Source of the DNA: Acidovorax sp. MR-S7
GTDB lineage: Bacteria; Pseudomonadota; Gammaproteobacteria; Burkholderiales; Burkholderiaceae_C
Length of the DNA: 64,000 nt
Assembly (NCBI RefSeq): GCF_000400995.2
Contig: NZ_DF239007.1
Span: 1-64,000, forward strand
Direction: 5' to 3'
Shown in pieces: positions 27,363 through 36,254 of this stretch. The notes beneath the pieces were generated by a model that saw only the letters and a list, made by a program, of their open reading frames with translations, was not told the origin of the DNA and did no database searches. The translations under genes were made by a program, and so were the position numbers. The stretch's first letter is position 1, and each line of letters opens with the position of its first letter.

Positions 27363-28331
27363 ATGAACCGCATGCATTTCCCCTTGTGCGCCGCCCTGGC
27401 GCTGGCGTGTGTCGCTGCAGGTGCCCAGGCGCAAACCTACCCGGACAAGCCCGTCAAGATCGTCGTGCCGTACCCGCCCGGCGGCGCGGTGGACCAGGTG
27501 ACGCGCCGCATCGCGCAAAAGCTCACCGAGCAGACGGGCCAGAGCTTCTACGTGGAGAACAAGGCCGGCGCCACCGGCACCATCGGCGCCACGCAGGTGG
27601 CGCGCGCGCCGGGCGACGGCTACACGCTCATGGCCAACGACACCACGTACTCCATCCTGCCGCAGGTCTTCAAGAAGCTGCCGTGGGACTACGCGCACGA
27701 CCTGGTGCCCGTGGCCGGCTTCAACTTCGCGCCCACGGCGGTGGTGGTGGCCGCCAACTCGCCGTTCAAGACACTGGGCGACATGGTGGCGTACTCGCAG
27801 GCCAACCCGGGCAAGCTCAACTACGGCACCGGCGGCGCGGGCACCATGCCGCACTTCGCCACCGTGGCGCTGGAAGGCGCCAGCGGCCTGAAGGCCACGC
27901 ACGTGCCGTTCAAGGGCGCGGGCGAGGCCACGCTGGCGCTGCTGAGCGGCACCATCGATTTCCAGATCGCCTCCACCCCCGGCGTGATGGGCCAGGTGCG
28001 CGGCGGCAAGGTGCGCCTGCTGGCCGTGAGCGGCGACCAGCGCCTGAAGGCGCTGCCCGACGTGCCCACCTTCGCGCAGGCGGGCGCGCCGGACTACAAG
28101 GTCGTCAACTTCACGGGCTTGTGGGCCGCCAAGGGCACGCCCGAGCCGGTGCTGGAGAAGCTGCGCAAGGAAATCGCCACCGCCATGGCCAGCGCCGACG
28201 TGCAGTCGTTCGCCGACGACCTGGGCGCGGTGCCCGGCGTGGTGAGCGGCAAGGCCTTCGCCGACAAGCTCAAGGCCGATGCCCAACTGTGGGAGGCCGT
28301 GGCGGCCAAGGTCGGCATCGACAAGCAGTGA
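27363..28331 (+). CDS. Bug/TctC-family periplasmic binding protein (5 of 8)
   Basis: Beginning at the ATG at 27363 behind AAGGAGACGG, the protein has 322 residues with the leader [20 protein letters not shown], cut after AQAQ. Bug motifs are [45 protein letters not shown] and [18 protein letters not shown]. It lacks the repeat-derived leader of its two upstream neighbours. The ligand is unknown. Confidence 0.93.
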   Translation: MNRMHFPLCAALALACVAAGAQAQTYPDKPVKIVVPYPPGGAVDQVTRRIAQKLTEQTGQSFYVENKAGATGTIGATQVARAPGDGYTLMANDTTYSILPQVFKKLPWDYAHDLVPVAGFNFAPTAVVVAANSPFKTLGDMVAYSQANPGKLNYGTGGAGTMPHFATVALEGASGLKATHVPFKGAGEATLALLSGTIDFQIASTPGVMGQVRGGKVRLLAVSGDQRLKALPDVPTFAQAGAPDYKVVNFTGLWAAKGTPEPVLEKLRKEIATAMASADVQSFADDLGAVPGVVSGKAFADKLKADAQLWEAVAAKVGIDKQ

Positions 28332-28365
28332 CGGCCCCTTATTCCTTTTTTTATCCGGAGACTCC

Positions 28366-29322
28366 ATGAAATCCCTCAAGAAATACTTGCTGGCCGCCTG
28401 CGCCTGTGTCACCCTGGCCGCGCACGCCGCGTTCCCCGAGCGCCCCATCACCATCGTCGTGCCCTATGCACCGGGCGGCGCGGCCGATGCCGTGGCCCGC
28501 GTGATCGCCAGCCGCATGGGCACCAGGCTGGGCGGCAGCGTGATCGTGGACAACAAGGCTGGCGCCAGCGGCACCATCGGCGCGAGCTACGTGGCGAAGG
28601 CGCAGGCCGACGGCTACACCATGCTCTACGACGCCACGCCGTACTCGATCAACCCGCATCTTTTCCCCAAGATGCCGTACGCGGCAGATGCGCTGCAGCC
28701 GCTGTCGCTGGTGCTGCTGGCACCCAACATGCTGATCGTGCCGGCCAACTCGCCGTTCAAGAACGTCGGCGAGCTGATCGCCAAGGCCAAGGCCGAGCCG
28801 GGCAAGCTCAACTTCGCCTCGGGCGGCAGCGGCACGGTGCAGCGCCTGGCCTCCGAGCTGTTCCGCCAGAAGCTCGGCCTGGACATGGTGCACGTGCCCT
28901 ACAAGAGCGGCGGCCCGGCCATCGCCGACACCATGGGCGGGCAGGTGGACTTCATGTTCAGCACCATCGCCGCGTCGTACCCGCTGGTGGCATCGGGCAA
29001 GCTGCGCGCACTGGCCGTGTCGGCGCCCGAGCGCTCCAAGCGCCTGCCCGACGTGCCCACGGTGGCCGAGGCCGCGATTCCCGGCTACGAGGCGTATGAG
29101 TGGAACGGCATGTTCGTGCCCGCAGGCACGCCCGCGCCCATTGCCGCGCAATTGCAGAAGGCCTTGGTCGAGGTGTTGCAGGAGGACGAGGTGAAGCAGC
29201 GCCTGGCCGACCTGGGCGCGCAGCCCATCGGCTCCACGCCGGCCGAGTTCGCCGCCTTCCTCAAGAAGGAAGACGCGAAGTGGGGCGAGGTGGTGCGCAA
29301 GGGCCACATTAAATTGGACTGA
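28366..29322 (+). CDS. Bug/TctC-family periplasmic binding protein (6 of 8)
   Basis: The protein has 318 residues from the ATG at 28366 (CCGGAGACTCC upstream). Leader: MKSLKKYLLAACACVTLAAH, cut near AHAA. Mature motifs: FPERPITIVVPYAPGGAADA, VDNKAGASGTIGASYVA, ADGYTMLYD, and VHVPYKSGGPAIADTMGGQV. It ends 5 bp before the second LigI-like lactonase gene, indicating one transcript. Confidence 0.93.
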   Translation: MKSLKKYLLAACACVTLAAHAAFPERPITIVVPYAPGGAADAVARVIASRMGTRLGGSVIVDNKAGASGTIGASYVAKAQADGYTMLYDATPYSINPHLFPKMPYAADALQPLSLVLLAPNMLIVPANSPFKNVGELIAKAKAEPGKLNFASGGSGTVQRLASELFRQKLGLDMVHVPYKSGGPAIADTMGGQVDFMFSTIAASYPLVASGKLRALAVSAPERSKRLPDVPTVAEAAIPGYEAYEWNGMFVPAGTPAPIAAQLQKALVEVLQEDEVKQRLADLGAQPIGSTPAEFAAFLKKEDAKWGEVVRKGHIKLD

Positions 29323-29327
29323 GCGCC

Positions 29328-30203
29328 ATGCCTCCGCTCTCCACCCCCGTGCCGCATTCCGTGGGCCTGAACCGGCCCGCGCGCACGCTGCCGCCGCTGG
29401 CGTGCGACAGCCACATGCACATCTTCGACACGCGCTTCGCCCCGTCGCCGCACTGGAAGCGCACGCCGCCCGATGCGCCCGTGGCCGCCTACCGGCTGCT
29501 GCAGCAGCGCCTGGGCACGCAGCGCACGGTGGTGGTGACGCCCTCGACCTACGGCACGGACAACGCCTGCACGCTCGATGCGCTCGACCAGTTCGGCGAC
29601 AGTGCGCGCGGCGTGGCCGTGGTGACGCACGGCGTGGGCGATGCGGAGCTGGATCGCCTGCACGCGCGCCGCGTGCGCGGCCTGCGCGTGAATTTCGTCA
29701 CGCCGCAGTCGTGGGGCGAAACCACGCCCGACATGCTGACCACCTTGGCCCGCAAGGTGGCGCGGCTGGAAGGCTGGCACATCCAGGTCTTCATGCACCC
29801 GGAGCAGATCGTGGCTTTGGCAGGCGTGCTCGCCGCGCTGCCCGTGCCGCTGGTCGTGGACCATCTGGGCCGCATCGACCCGGCCGAGGGGCCGGCCGCC
29901 GCAGCCTATGGCGCGCTGCGCCGGCTGCTGGATGGTGGCAACACCTGGGTCAAGCTCTCGGGTGCGTACATGCGCTCCACGGTGCACGGCCCCAGCTATG
30001 CCGATACGCTGCCGCTGGGCCGCGCGTTGGTGCAGGCCGCGCCCGAGCGGCTGGTGTGGGGCAGCGACTGGCCGCATACCACGGAGGCGCCGGGCACGGT
30101 GAACGATGCCGACCTCGTGGATCTGCTGCAAGCCTGGGCTGGCACGGACGCGGCGATGGACCGCATCCTCGTGGACAACCCGGCGCGCCTCTACGGTTTT
30201 TGA
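29328..30203 (+). CDS. Amidohydrolase-family lactonase, LigI-like (2 of 2)
   Basis: This 291-residue protein is a paralogue of the one at 21789. Active-site motifs are CDSHMHIFDTRF, VTPSTYGTDNACTLDAL, VVDHLGRIDP, VKLSGAYMRS and LVWGSDWPHTTEAPG. It belongs to the 2-pyrone-4,6-dicarboxylate lactonase / sugar-acid lactonase group. Two such enzymes in one operon suggest two successive or alternative lactones. It is followed after 13 bp by an SMP-30-type lactonase gene, a third predicted ring opener. Confidence 0.85.
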   Translation: MPPLSTPVPHSVGLNRPARTLPPLACDSHMHIFDTRFAPSPHWKRTPPDAPVAAYRLLQQRLGTQRTVVVTPSTYGTDNACTLDALDQFGDSARGVAVVTHGVGDAELDRLHARRVRGLRVNFVTPQSWGETTPDMLTTLARKVARLEGWHIQVFMHPEQIVALAGVLAALPVPLVVDHLGRIDPAEGPAAAAYGALRRLLDGGNTWVKLSGAYMRSTVHGPSYADTLPLGRALVQAAPERLVWGSDWPHTTEAPGTVNDADLVDLLQAWAGTDAAMDRILVDNPARLYGF

Positions 30204-30216
30204 AAAGGAATCCGCC

Positions 30217-31125
30217 ATGTTTCTGCTGCAAGCCCCCCAGGTCCGTGAACTGGAGCTGTTCACGTCCATGCCCGAAGCGCTGCGCCGCCGCGAGCGCAGC
30301 GACTGGGCCGATGCCAACCGCGGCGGCGCGGTGGCCGATTCGTTCCTCGAAGGGCCGGTGTTCGACGAGGCCGGCAACCTCTACGTGACCGACATCCCCT
30401 GGGGGCGCATCTTCCGCATCGACCCGCAGGGCGTGTGGACGCTGGTGGCCGAGTACGACGGCGAGCCCAACGGCATGAAGTTCCTGGATGCCGGCACGCT
30501 GCTCATCACCGACTACAAGAACGGTTTGATGCGCCTGGATGTGGCGACGGGTAAGGTCACGCCGTACCTGCAGCGCCGCAACAGCGAGCGTTTCAAGGGC
30601 GTGAACGACCTGATCTTCGACAGTCAGGGCAATCTGTATTTCACCGATCAGGGGCAGAGCGGCCTGCACGAGCCGAGCGGGCGCCTGTATCGCCTGCGGC
30701 CCAACGGCCAGCTCGACCTGCTGCTGGCCAACGTGCCCAGCCCCAACGGCGTAGCGCTGTCGCCCGACGAGCGCGTGCTGTACCTGGCCGTCACGCGCGG
30801 CAACTGCGTGTGGCGCGTGCCGCTGCTGCCCGACGGCAGCGTGGCCAAGGTGAGCCAGTTCTTCACGTCCTACGGCCCCAGCGGCCCGGACGGGCTGGCG
30901 GTGGATGCCGAGGGCCGCGTGCTCGTCGCCAACCCGGGCCTGGGCTACGTCTGGGTGCTCAACGGCCGCGCGGAGCCGGTGCAGGTGCTGCGTGGCGTGC
31001 CGGGCAGTTCCACCACCAACCTGGCCTTCGGCGGGGCCGACCGGCGCACGCTCTACGTGACCGACTCCACGCACGGCCGCATCCTGCGCGCCGCGATGGA
31101 CGCGCCGGGCCTTTCGCTGCACTGA
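30217..31125 (+). CDS. SMP-30/gluconolactonase-family protein
   Basis: The protein has 302 residues and a six-bladed propeller of the SGL type. Visible metal-site motifs are FLEGPVFDEAGNLYVTDIPWGRI (with the Glu ligand), EPNGMKF, KGVNDLIFDSQGNLYFTD and GPDGLAVDAEGRV. Family members hydrolyse sugar-acid lactones and similar esters using a divalent metal. There is no signal peptide, so it acts in the cytoplasm. It lies between the second LigI-like gene and the second IclR gene in the same operon. Confidence 0.88.
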   Translation: MFLLQAPQVRELELFTSMPEALRRRERSDWADANRGGAVADSFLEGPVFDEAGNLYVTDIPWGRIFRIDPQGVWTLVAEYDGEPNGMKFLDAGTLLITDYKNGLMRLDVATGKVTPYLQRRNSERFKGVNDLIFDSQGNLYFTDQGQSGLHEPSGRLYRLRPNGQLDLLLANVPSPNGVALSPDERVLYLAVTRGNCVWRVPLLPDGSVAKVSQFFTSYGPSGPDGLAVDAEGRVLVANPGLGYVWVLNGRAEPVQVLRGVPGSSTTNLAFGGADRRTLYVTDSTHGRILRAAMDAPGLSLH

Positions 31126-31128
31126 GCC

Positions 31129-31851
31129 ATGCCGGGCACCCTGGAGCAGGTGCAATCCGTGGCGCGGGCGCTAGCGGTGCTCAAGGCGTTTTCGGGCGAC
31201 GAGGCCTTCGTGCCGCTGGCCGAGCTGGCGCGGCGCACCGGCATGCACAAGCCCACGGTGCTGCGCCTGGCGCGCACGCTGGCGGCCGAGGGCTTCCTGG
31301 TGCAGCGCGCCGACGGCGCGTGGCGGCTGGGGCCGAGCGCGGGTGCGCTCGGGGCGCGCTACCAGGCGCAGTTCGACGTGAACGCCATCATCGAGCCGCA
31401 GCTCATGGAGCTGTCGGCCGCCACGGGCGAGAGCGCCTCGTTCCATGTCTACGAGGACAACATCCGCAGCTGCCTGCTGCGCTGCGAGGGGCCGCGCGGC
31501 ATACGCCGCCACGTGCGTCCGGGCGAGCTGCTGCCGCTGGAGCGGGGCTCAGCGGGCCGCGTGATCCTGGCCGCGCTGGGGGAGGGCGGCGCCGTCTACG
31601 ACCGCATCCGGCGCGAGGGCTATAGCATCACGCGTGGCGAGCGCAGCGCGGGCGCGGCCAGCGTGTCGGCGGCGGTGCAGGGCGCGCAGCGCGCGGTGCT
31701 GGGCTCGGTAAGCATCTCCGGCCCCATCGAGCGGCTGACGCAGGAGTTGCTGCAGGCCTGCGCCCCCGACGTGGTGCGCGCGGCGGCGCAACTGTCGTGG
31801 AAGCTGGGCGGCGTGTCGGTGGCGGCGCTGCGCTCGATCTGGCATCCCTGA
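31129..31851 (+). CDS. IclR-family transcriptional regulator (second of three)
   Basis: The 240-residue protein has a helix-turn-helix, LAELARRTGMHKPTVLRLARTL, at about residues 25-46 and an effector domain with TGESASFHVYEDNIRSCLLRCEGP. It starts 3 bp after the SMP-30 gene, so it belongs to the same operon. The third IclR protein shares the opening LAELARRTGMHKPT and can be regarded as its paralogue. A palindrome GTTACG-N5-CGTAAC directly downstream, before the next TctC gene, is a candidate target. Confidence 0.92.
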   Translation: MPGTLEQVQSVARALAVLKAFSGDEAFVPLAELARRTGMHKPTVLRLARTLAAEGFLVQRADGAWRLGPSAGALGARYQAQFDVNAIIEPQLMELSAATGESASFHVYEDNIRSCLLRCEGPRGIRRHVRPGELLPLERGSAGRVILAALGEGGAVYDRIRREGYSITRGERSAGAASVSAAVQGAQRAVLGSVSISGPIERLTQELLQACAPDVVRAAAQLSWKLGGVSVAALRSIWHP

Positions 31852-31854
31852 CCC

Positions 31855-31871
31855 GTTACGCCTGCCGTAAC
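31855..31871. promoter_or_regulatory. Probable IclR operator upstream of the tctC-ligJ pair
   Basis: GTTACGCCTGCCGTAAC is a perfect GTTACG-N5-CGTAAC palindrome of 17 bp. It has the same size and arms as the palindrome at 37047-37063 in front of the third IclR gene. It lies 74 bp before the next TctC start. Confidence 0.6.
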
Positions 31872-31945
31872 GCGCTTCGCAGCGCGCCGCATCGTTCCTA
31901 CCATCGCGCCGCGGCCCCACGTGGAGGGCCCTCAGGAGACAAACC

Positions 31946-32926
31946 GTGATGATGAAGCGAGCCGTATTCGGCGCAGCCCTGTGCGCATGCGCAGCCTTGA
32001 TCGCCCCGCAGGCCATGGCCCAGGCGGACACCTACCCCGCCAAGCCCATCCGCGTGATCGTGCCCTTCGCCGCGGGCGGCCCGGCCGACGTGATCGCGCG
32101 CGAGATGGCGCAGTCGCTGGGCAAGGACCTGGGCCAGTCCATGGTGGTGGAGAACATGGGCGGCGGCGCCGGCGTGCCCGCTCTCAACACCGTGGCGCGC
32201 GCACCGGCCGATGGGCACACGCTGCTGTTCGCGGCATCGGGCAACGTGGTGATCCAGCCGCTGCTGGCCAAGAACCGCGTGGACATCCTCACCCAGCTCG
32301 CCCCCGTGGGCATGGTGACCACCAGCCCGCACGTGCTGGTGGTATCGAGCAAGCTGCCCGTGCGTACGGTGAAGGAGCTGACCGACTACGCCAAGGCGCA
32401 TCCGGGCGCGGTGAATTTCGCCTCGGCCGGCGTGGGCGGCCTCGCGCACCTGGGCGCCGAGCTGTTCAAGCGCGCGGCGGGCATCGAGGCGCGGCACGTG
32501 CCCTACAAGGGCACGTCGCAGGCCATGACCGACCTGGCCTCGGGCGAGGTGCAGGCCATGTTCAGCAGCCTGCCGTCGATGAAGGGCATGATCGACAAGG
32601 GCGCGATCCGCGTGGTGGGCGTCACCGGGCCCTCGCCGTCGCCCGCGTACAAGGACATTCTGTTAATCAGCAAGGCCGGCGTGCCCGGCTTCGAGTACAC
32701 GACGTGGTACGCCCTCTACGCCCCGGCGGGCACGCCCGCGCCGGTCATCGCCCGGCTCGGCAAGGCGCTGTCGGCGCTCGCCGCCGACAAGGCGTTCGAC
32801 GACCGGCTGCAGGCCCAGGGCGTGGACCTGCACGTGACCTCGGCCAAGGAACTGGGTGAGCGCACGCGCAAGGAATCGGCCGAGTGGGACAAGGTGATCC
32901 GCGAATCCGGTATCGAACTGAACTGA
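31946..32926 (+). CDS. Bug/TctC-family periplasmic binding protein (7 of 8)
   Basis: The protein has 326 residues counted from GTG at 31946; ATG codons at 31949 and 31952 are also possible, and AGGAGAC fits any of the three. Leader: MMMKRAVFGAALCACAALIA, cut after QAMAQA. Mature motifs: IRVIVPFAAGGPADVIAREMA, VVENMGGGAGVPA, ADGHTLLFA and HVPYKGTSQAMTDLASGEV. It is transcribed with the LigJ-like hydratase, 8 bp apart, suggesting a tricarboxylic or aromatic-acid-derived ligand. Confidence 0.92.
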   Translation: MMMKRAVFGAALCACAALIAPQAMAQADTYPAKPIRVIVPFAAGGPADVIAREMAQSLGKDLGQSMVVENMGGGAGVPALNTVARAPADGHTLLFAASGNVVIQPLLAKNRVDILTQLAPVGMVTTSPHVLVVSSKLPVRTVKELTDYAKAHPGAVNFASAGVGGLAHLGAELFKRAAGIEARHVPYKGTSQAMTDLASGEVQAMFSSLPSMKGMIDKGAIRVVGVTGPSPSPAYKDILLISKAGVPGFEYTTWYALYAPAGTPAPVIARLGKALSALAADKAFDDRLQAQGVDLHVTSAKELGERTRKESAEWDKVIRESGIELN

Positions 32927-32934
32927 GCCCGTCC

Positions 32935-33960
32935 ATGATCATCGACTGCCACGGCCACTACACCACGGCGCCCAAGGCGCTCAACGACTACCGCGCGCGG
33001 CAGGTGGCGCTGCTCGCGGAGCCGGGCGCGCCCGCACTGAGCCCGGACGTGCGCATCAGCGACGACGAGATCCGCGCCAGCCTGGAGCCGAACCAGCTCG
33101 CCACGCAGCGCCTGCGCGGCGTGGACATGACGATCTTCTCGCCCACGGCCGGCGCCATGGCGCACCACGTGGGCAACGCGGTGACCAGCCGGCACTGGAC
33201 GCAGGCCTGCAACGACCTGATCCACCGCGTGACGCACCTCTATCCGCACGAATTCGCCGCCGTGTGCCAACTGCCGCAGTCGCCGCGCTCGGGCATGGCG
33301 CAATGCGTCGCGGAGCTGGAGCGCTGCGTGAACGAACTGGGCTTCGTGGGCTGCAACGTCAACCCCGATCCCTCGGACGGCTACTGGACCGACCCGCCGA
33401 TGACGGACCGCTACTGGTACCCGCTCTACGAAAAGATGGTGGAGCTGGACGTGCCCGGCATGGTGCACGTGAGCTGCTCGTGCAACCCCAACTTCCACCA
33501 CACGGGTGCGCACTACCTGAACGGCGACACGGCCGCGTTCATGCAGTTCGTGCTGTCGGATCTGTTCAAGGACTTCCCCACGCTGCGCCTGGTGATCCCG
33601 CACGGCGGCGGCGCCGTGCCCTACCACTGGGGCCGCTACCGCGGGCTGGCGCAGCAACTGAACCGCCCGCCGATGGAGGAGCTGCTGCGCAACGTGTTCT
33701 TCGACACCTGCGTGTACCACCAGCCGGGCATCGACCTGCTGCTGAAGGTGATCCCGGCGGACAACGTGCTGTTCGCCTCGGAGATCTTCGGCGCGGTGAA
33801 GGGCGTGGATCCCCAGACCGGCTTCAACTTCGACGACACGCGCCGCTACGTGGATGCGGTGCAGGGCGTCTGCGACGCCGAGCGGCACAAGCTCTTCGAG
33901 CAGAACGCGCGCCGCGTGTACCCGCGCCTGGATGCGCTGCTGCGCGGGCAGGGGCGCTGA
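32935..33960 (+). CDS. ligJ: 4-oxalomesaconate hydratase, LigJ/PmdE-like amidohydrolase
   Basis: Starting at the ATG at 32935 the protein has 341 residues, the length of LigJ. The opening MIIDCHGHYTTAPKALNDYR, with the metal ligands His6 and His8, is characteristic. Other metal-site and family segments are VHVSCSCNPNFHHTGAHY, LVIPHGGGAVPYHWGR and NVFFDTCVYHQPGIDLL. LigJ adds water to 4-oxalomesaconate to give 4-carboxy-4-hydroxy-2-oxoadipate in protocatechuate 4,5-cleavage and gallate pathways. The RraA-type aldolase upstream would take the product. No dioxygenase gene accompanies it. Confidence 0.88.
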   Translation: MIIDCHGHYTTAPKALNDYRARQVALLAEPGAPALSPDVRISDDEIRASLEPNQLATQRLRGVDMTIFSPTAGAMAHHVGNAVTSRHWTQACNDLIHRVTHLYPHEFAAVCQLPQSPRSGMAQCVAELERCVNELGFVGCNVNPDPSDGYWTDPPMTDRYWYPLYEKMVELDVPGMVHVSCSCNPNFHHTGAHYLNGDTAAFMQFVLSDLFKDFPTLRLVIPHGGGAVPYHWGRYRGLAQQLNRPPMEELLRNVFFDTCVYHQPGIDLLLKVIPADNVLFASEIFGAVKGVDPQTGFNFDDTRRYVDAVQGVCDAERHKLFEQNARRVYPRLDALLRGQGR

Positions 33961-33968
33961 CGCAGGAT

Positions 33969-34958
33969 TCACTCCGCCGTCAGCAGCCCCGACTGGATGA
34001 GCCCGGCGTAGGTCTCGGCCTGGCGCGCCAGGAACTTCTCGAAGTCCGCCGTTGCCATCCTGGTCGGTACGCCGCCGATGTCTTCCACGCGCTTGCGCGT
34101 GGCGGCGTCGGCCAGCACGGCGTCGTTGGTCTCGATGAGCCTGTCCACCACGGCCTGGGGCACGGCGCGCGGCGCCATGACGGCGGTGAAGGGGGCGATG
34201 TCCACCTCGGGCTGCCCCGCCTCGGCCATGGTGGGTGTGCCGGGAAGCGAAGGCACCCGCTGCGGGAAAACCACGCCCAGCGCGCGCAGCTTGCCGCCCT
34301 TGACCAACTGCAGGGCCGAGGGCAGATCCGTAGCGACGGCGTCGAGCTGGTTGCCCAGCAGATCCTGCACGGCAGGGCCGGCGCCCTTGTAGCCGGCGAT
34401 CACGAACTGCGTGCCCAGCGCCTTCTGCATCTGCAGGATGTTGACGTGGCCCGCCGTGCCGTTGCCCGGATGGCCGATCCGCAGCTCGCCCGGGCGGGCC
34501 CTGGCATGGGCCGCGAAGTCCTGCCAGGTCTTGAGGGCCGAGCCGGCATTGACCACCAGCACGCCCGGCACCAGCGTGAGCAGGGCCACGGGCTTCATGT
34601 CCTTCAGGCCATACGTGGCCGCCTTGCCCGCCATCTGCCAGCTGGAGACGATGGGCCCGGTCGTGCCCATGAGCAGGGTGTAGCCGTCGGGCTCGGAGCG
34701 CACCATCTGCGAGGTGCCGATCATGCCGCCCGCCCCGCCGCGGTTGTCGATCACGAAAGGTTGGCCCAGGCGCTGGCCGTAGGCCTCGGCGAAGATGCGC
34801 GCGGTGCTGTCGGCATTGCCGCCGGGCACGAAGGGCACGATGACCTTGACGGGCCGGGCGGGGTAGCCGCCGGGCTGGGCCAGTGCGTTGGGCATCGGGC
34901 CGAATGCCGTGGCGAGCGTAGCCGCCAGTGCGGCGCGCCGGGTGAGGGTGGTTTGCAT
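33969..34958 (-). CDS. Bug/TctC-family periplasmic binding protein (8 of 8)
   Basis: The gene is on the minus strand, convergent with the hydratase gene. The protein has 329 residues, with AAGGAGACTTCC before the start. Leader: MQTTLTRRAALAATLATAFG, cut after NALAQ; the RR pair again resembles a Tat leader. Mature motifs: VKVIVPFVPGGNADSTARIF, VIDNRGGAGGMIGTSQMV, PDGYTLLMG and IAGYKGAGPAVQDLLG. It follows the FMN hydroxyacid dehydrogenase gene by 14 bp, so the two are probably transcribed together. Confidence 0.93.
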   Translation of the reverse strand: MQTTLTRRAALAATLATAFGPMPNALAQPGGYPARPVKVIVPFVPGGNADSTARIFAEAYGQRLGQPFVIDNRGGAGGMIGTSQMVRSEPDGYTLLMGTTGPIVSSWQMAGKAATYGLKDMKPVALLTLVPGVLVVNAGSALKTWQDFAAHARARPGELRIGHPGNGTAGHVNILQMQKALGTQFVIAGYKGAGPAVQDLLGNQLDAVATDLPSALQLVKGGKLRALGVVFPQRVPSLPGTPTMAEAGQPEVDIAPFTAVMAPRAVPQAVVDRLIETNDAVLADAATRKRVEDIGGVPTRMATADFEKFLARQAETYAGLIQSGLLTAE

Positions 34959-34972
34959 GGAAGTCTCCTTCT

Positions 34973-36196
34973 TCAAGCGGGGATGAGGTGGCCGTCGTTC
35001 AGCTCGGCCAGCGAGGACACGCCCAGCAGGGCCATGTCGCGGTGGATCTCGTCGTACAGCAGGCCGATGGCGTGGGCCACGCCGGCCTGCCCGCCCACCG
35101 CGGCGGCATAGGCCATGGGGCGGCCGACGAACACGTGGTCCGCGCCCAGGGCCAGGGCCTTGAGCACGTCGGTGCCGCGGCGCACGCCGCTGTCGAGCAT
35201 GAGCGCCATGCTGCCCTTCATGCGAGCTGCTTCGGACACGGTGCGCAGCGGCGGCGCCGTGCCGTCGAGCTGCCGGCCGCCGTGGTTGGAGAGGATCACG
35301 CCGTCGGCGCCGGCCTGCTCGGTGCGCCGTACGTCGTCCGGCGAGATCAGCCCCTTGACGACGAGCCGGCCCGCCCACAGGCGGCGGATGAGGGCGAGGT
35401 GTTCCCAGTTCAGGTGGTCGCGCAGGCCGAACTGGCGCACCACGCTGCGCGAGATGATGGGAACGCCCCGGCCGGCGCCGGCGTTCTCGAAGTGGGGCAT
35501 GCCGTTCTTCACCAGCGTCTGGGCGAGAGTGCCCAGCAGCCAGCGCGGGCGGACCAGGCCGTCCCAGGCCAGGCGCAGACTGGGGCGCAGCGGCGTGGAA
35601 AACCGCACGCGCACGTTGTTCTCGCGGTTGGCGAGCGTGGCGGTGTCCACCGTCACCACCAGCGTACGAAAGCCTGCTTGCGTGACGCGCTGCACCAGCC
35701 CCTCGATGTGCGCGGGCTCGCCGGGAATGTAGGCCTGGAACCAGCCGCAGGTGGGCGCGGCCTGCGCGACCCGCTCCATGGGGGTCAGCGACGCGCCGCT
35801 CAGCACGAACGGAATGCCGGCGGCCTCGGCGGCGCGGGCCAGGGCCAGGTCGCCCTCGAAGGCGAAGAGCGCGCACAGGCCCATGGGCGCGATGCCGAAG
35901 GGCGCGCGGTAGGCCGTGCCCATGAGCGTGGTGGCCTGGTCGCGGCGCGAGACGTCCACCAGCACGTTGGTGCGGAACAGCCATTGGCGGAAGGCGGCGG
36001 CATTGGCCTGCAGCGTGACGTTGTCCTCCACACCGCCTTGCAGGTAGCCGAAGATGGGGCGCGGCAGCACGCGCCGGGCGGCGGCTTCGAGGTCGCCCAG
36101 CGAGAGGATGCCGCGCAGGCGGGGCGGCAGGTGGCTGCGGGCGTTCGGCGCGGGGCCGAGCTGCTGGCGGGGCGGGTTCTGGGTCATGGGGCGCAT
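34973..36196 (-). CDS. FMN-dependent alpha-hydroxyacid dehydrogenase (LldD/glycolate oxidase family)
   Basis: The protein has 407 residues from the ATG at 36196; another ATG three codons later is equally possible. It oxidises an L-2-hydroxyacid to the 2-oxoacid using FMN. Family motifs are APFGIAPMGLCALF, the FMN-site ILSNHGGRQLDGT with the catalytic histidine, LMLDSGVRRGTDVLKALALGA and FVGRPMAYAAA. It could oxidise the hydroxyacid captured by the linked TctC protein. Tandem CGCAATGCGT sequences immediately upstream suggest control by the third IclR protein, encoded 58 bp upstream on the same strand. Confidence 0.92.
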   Translation of the reverse strand: MRPMTQNPPRQQLGPAPNARSHLPPRLRGILSLGDLEAAARRVLPRPIFGYLQGGVEDNVTLQANAAAFRQWLFRTNVLVDVSRRDQATTLMGTAYRAPFGIAPMGLCALFAFEGDLALARAAEAAGIPFVLSGASLTPMERVAQAAPTCGWFQAYIPGEPAHIEGLVQRVTQAGFRTLVVTVDTATLANRENNVRVRFSTPLRPSLRLAWDGLVRPRWLLGTLAQTLVKNGMPHFENAGAGRGVPIISRSVVRQFGLRDHLNWEHLALIRRLWAGRLVVKGLISPDDVRRTEQAGADGVILSNHGGRQLDGTAPPLRTVSEAARMKGSMALMLDSGVRRGTDVLKALALGADHVFVGRPMAYAAAVGGQAGVAHAIGLLYDEIHRDMALLGVSSLAELNDGHLIPA

Positions 36197-36219
36197 TGGA
36201 AACCTGCGCCGCCGGCCAT

Positions 36220-36244
36220 CGCAATGCGTTACGCAATGCGTGAT
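36220..36244. promoter_or_regulatory. Probable IclR operator, tandem sites before the FMN dehydrogenase gene
   Basis: CGCAATGCGT occurs twice, at 36220-36229 and 36232-36241, 12 bp apart. The second belongs to GTTACGCAATGCGTGAT, a near match to the perfect palindrome at 37047-37063. Confidence 0.6.
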
Positions 36245-36254
36245 GGCGAGGAGG

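Noticed and set aside
33299-33308. CGCAATGCGT inside the LigJ-like gene as an IclR site
   Set aside because: It is explained by the codons for Ala-Gln-Cys-Val, has no GTTA/TAAC arms and is not near a promoter.
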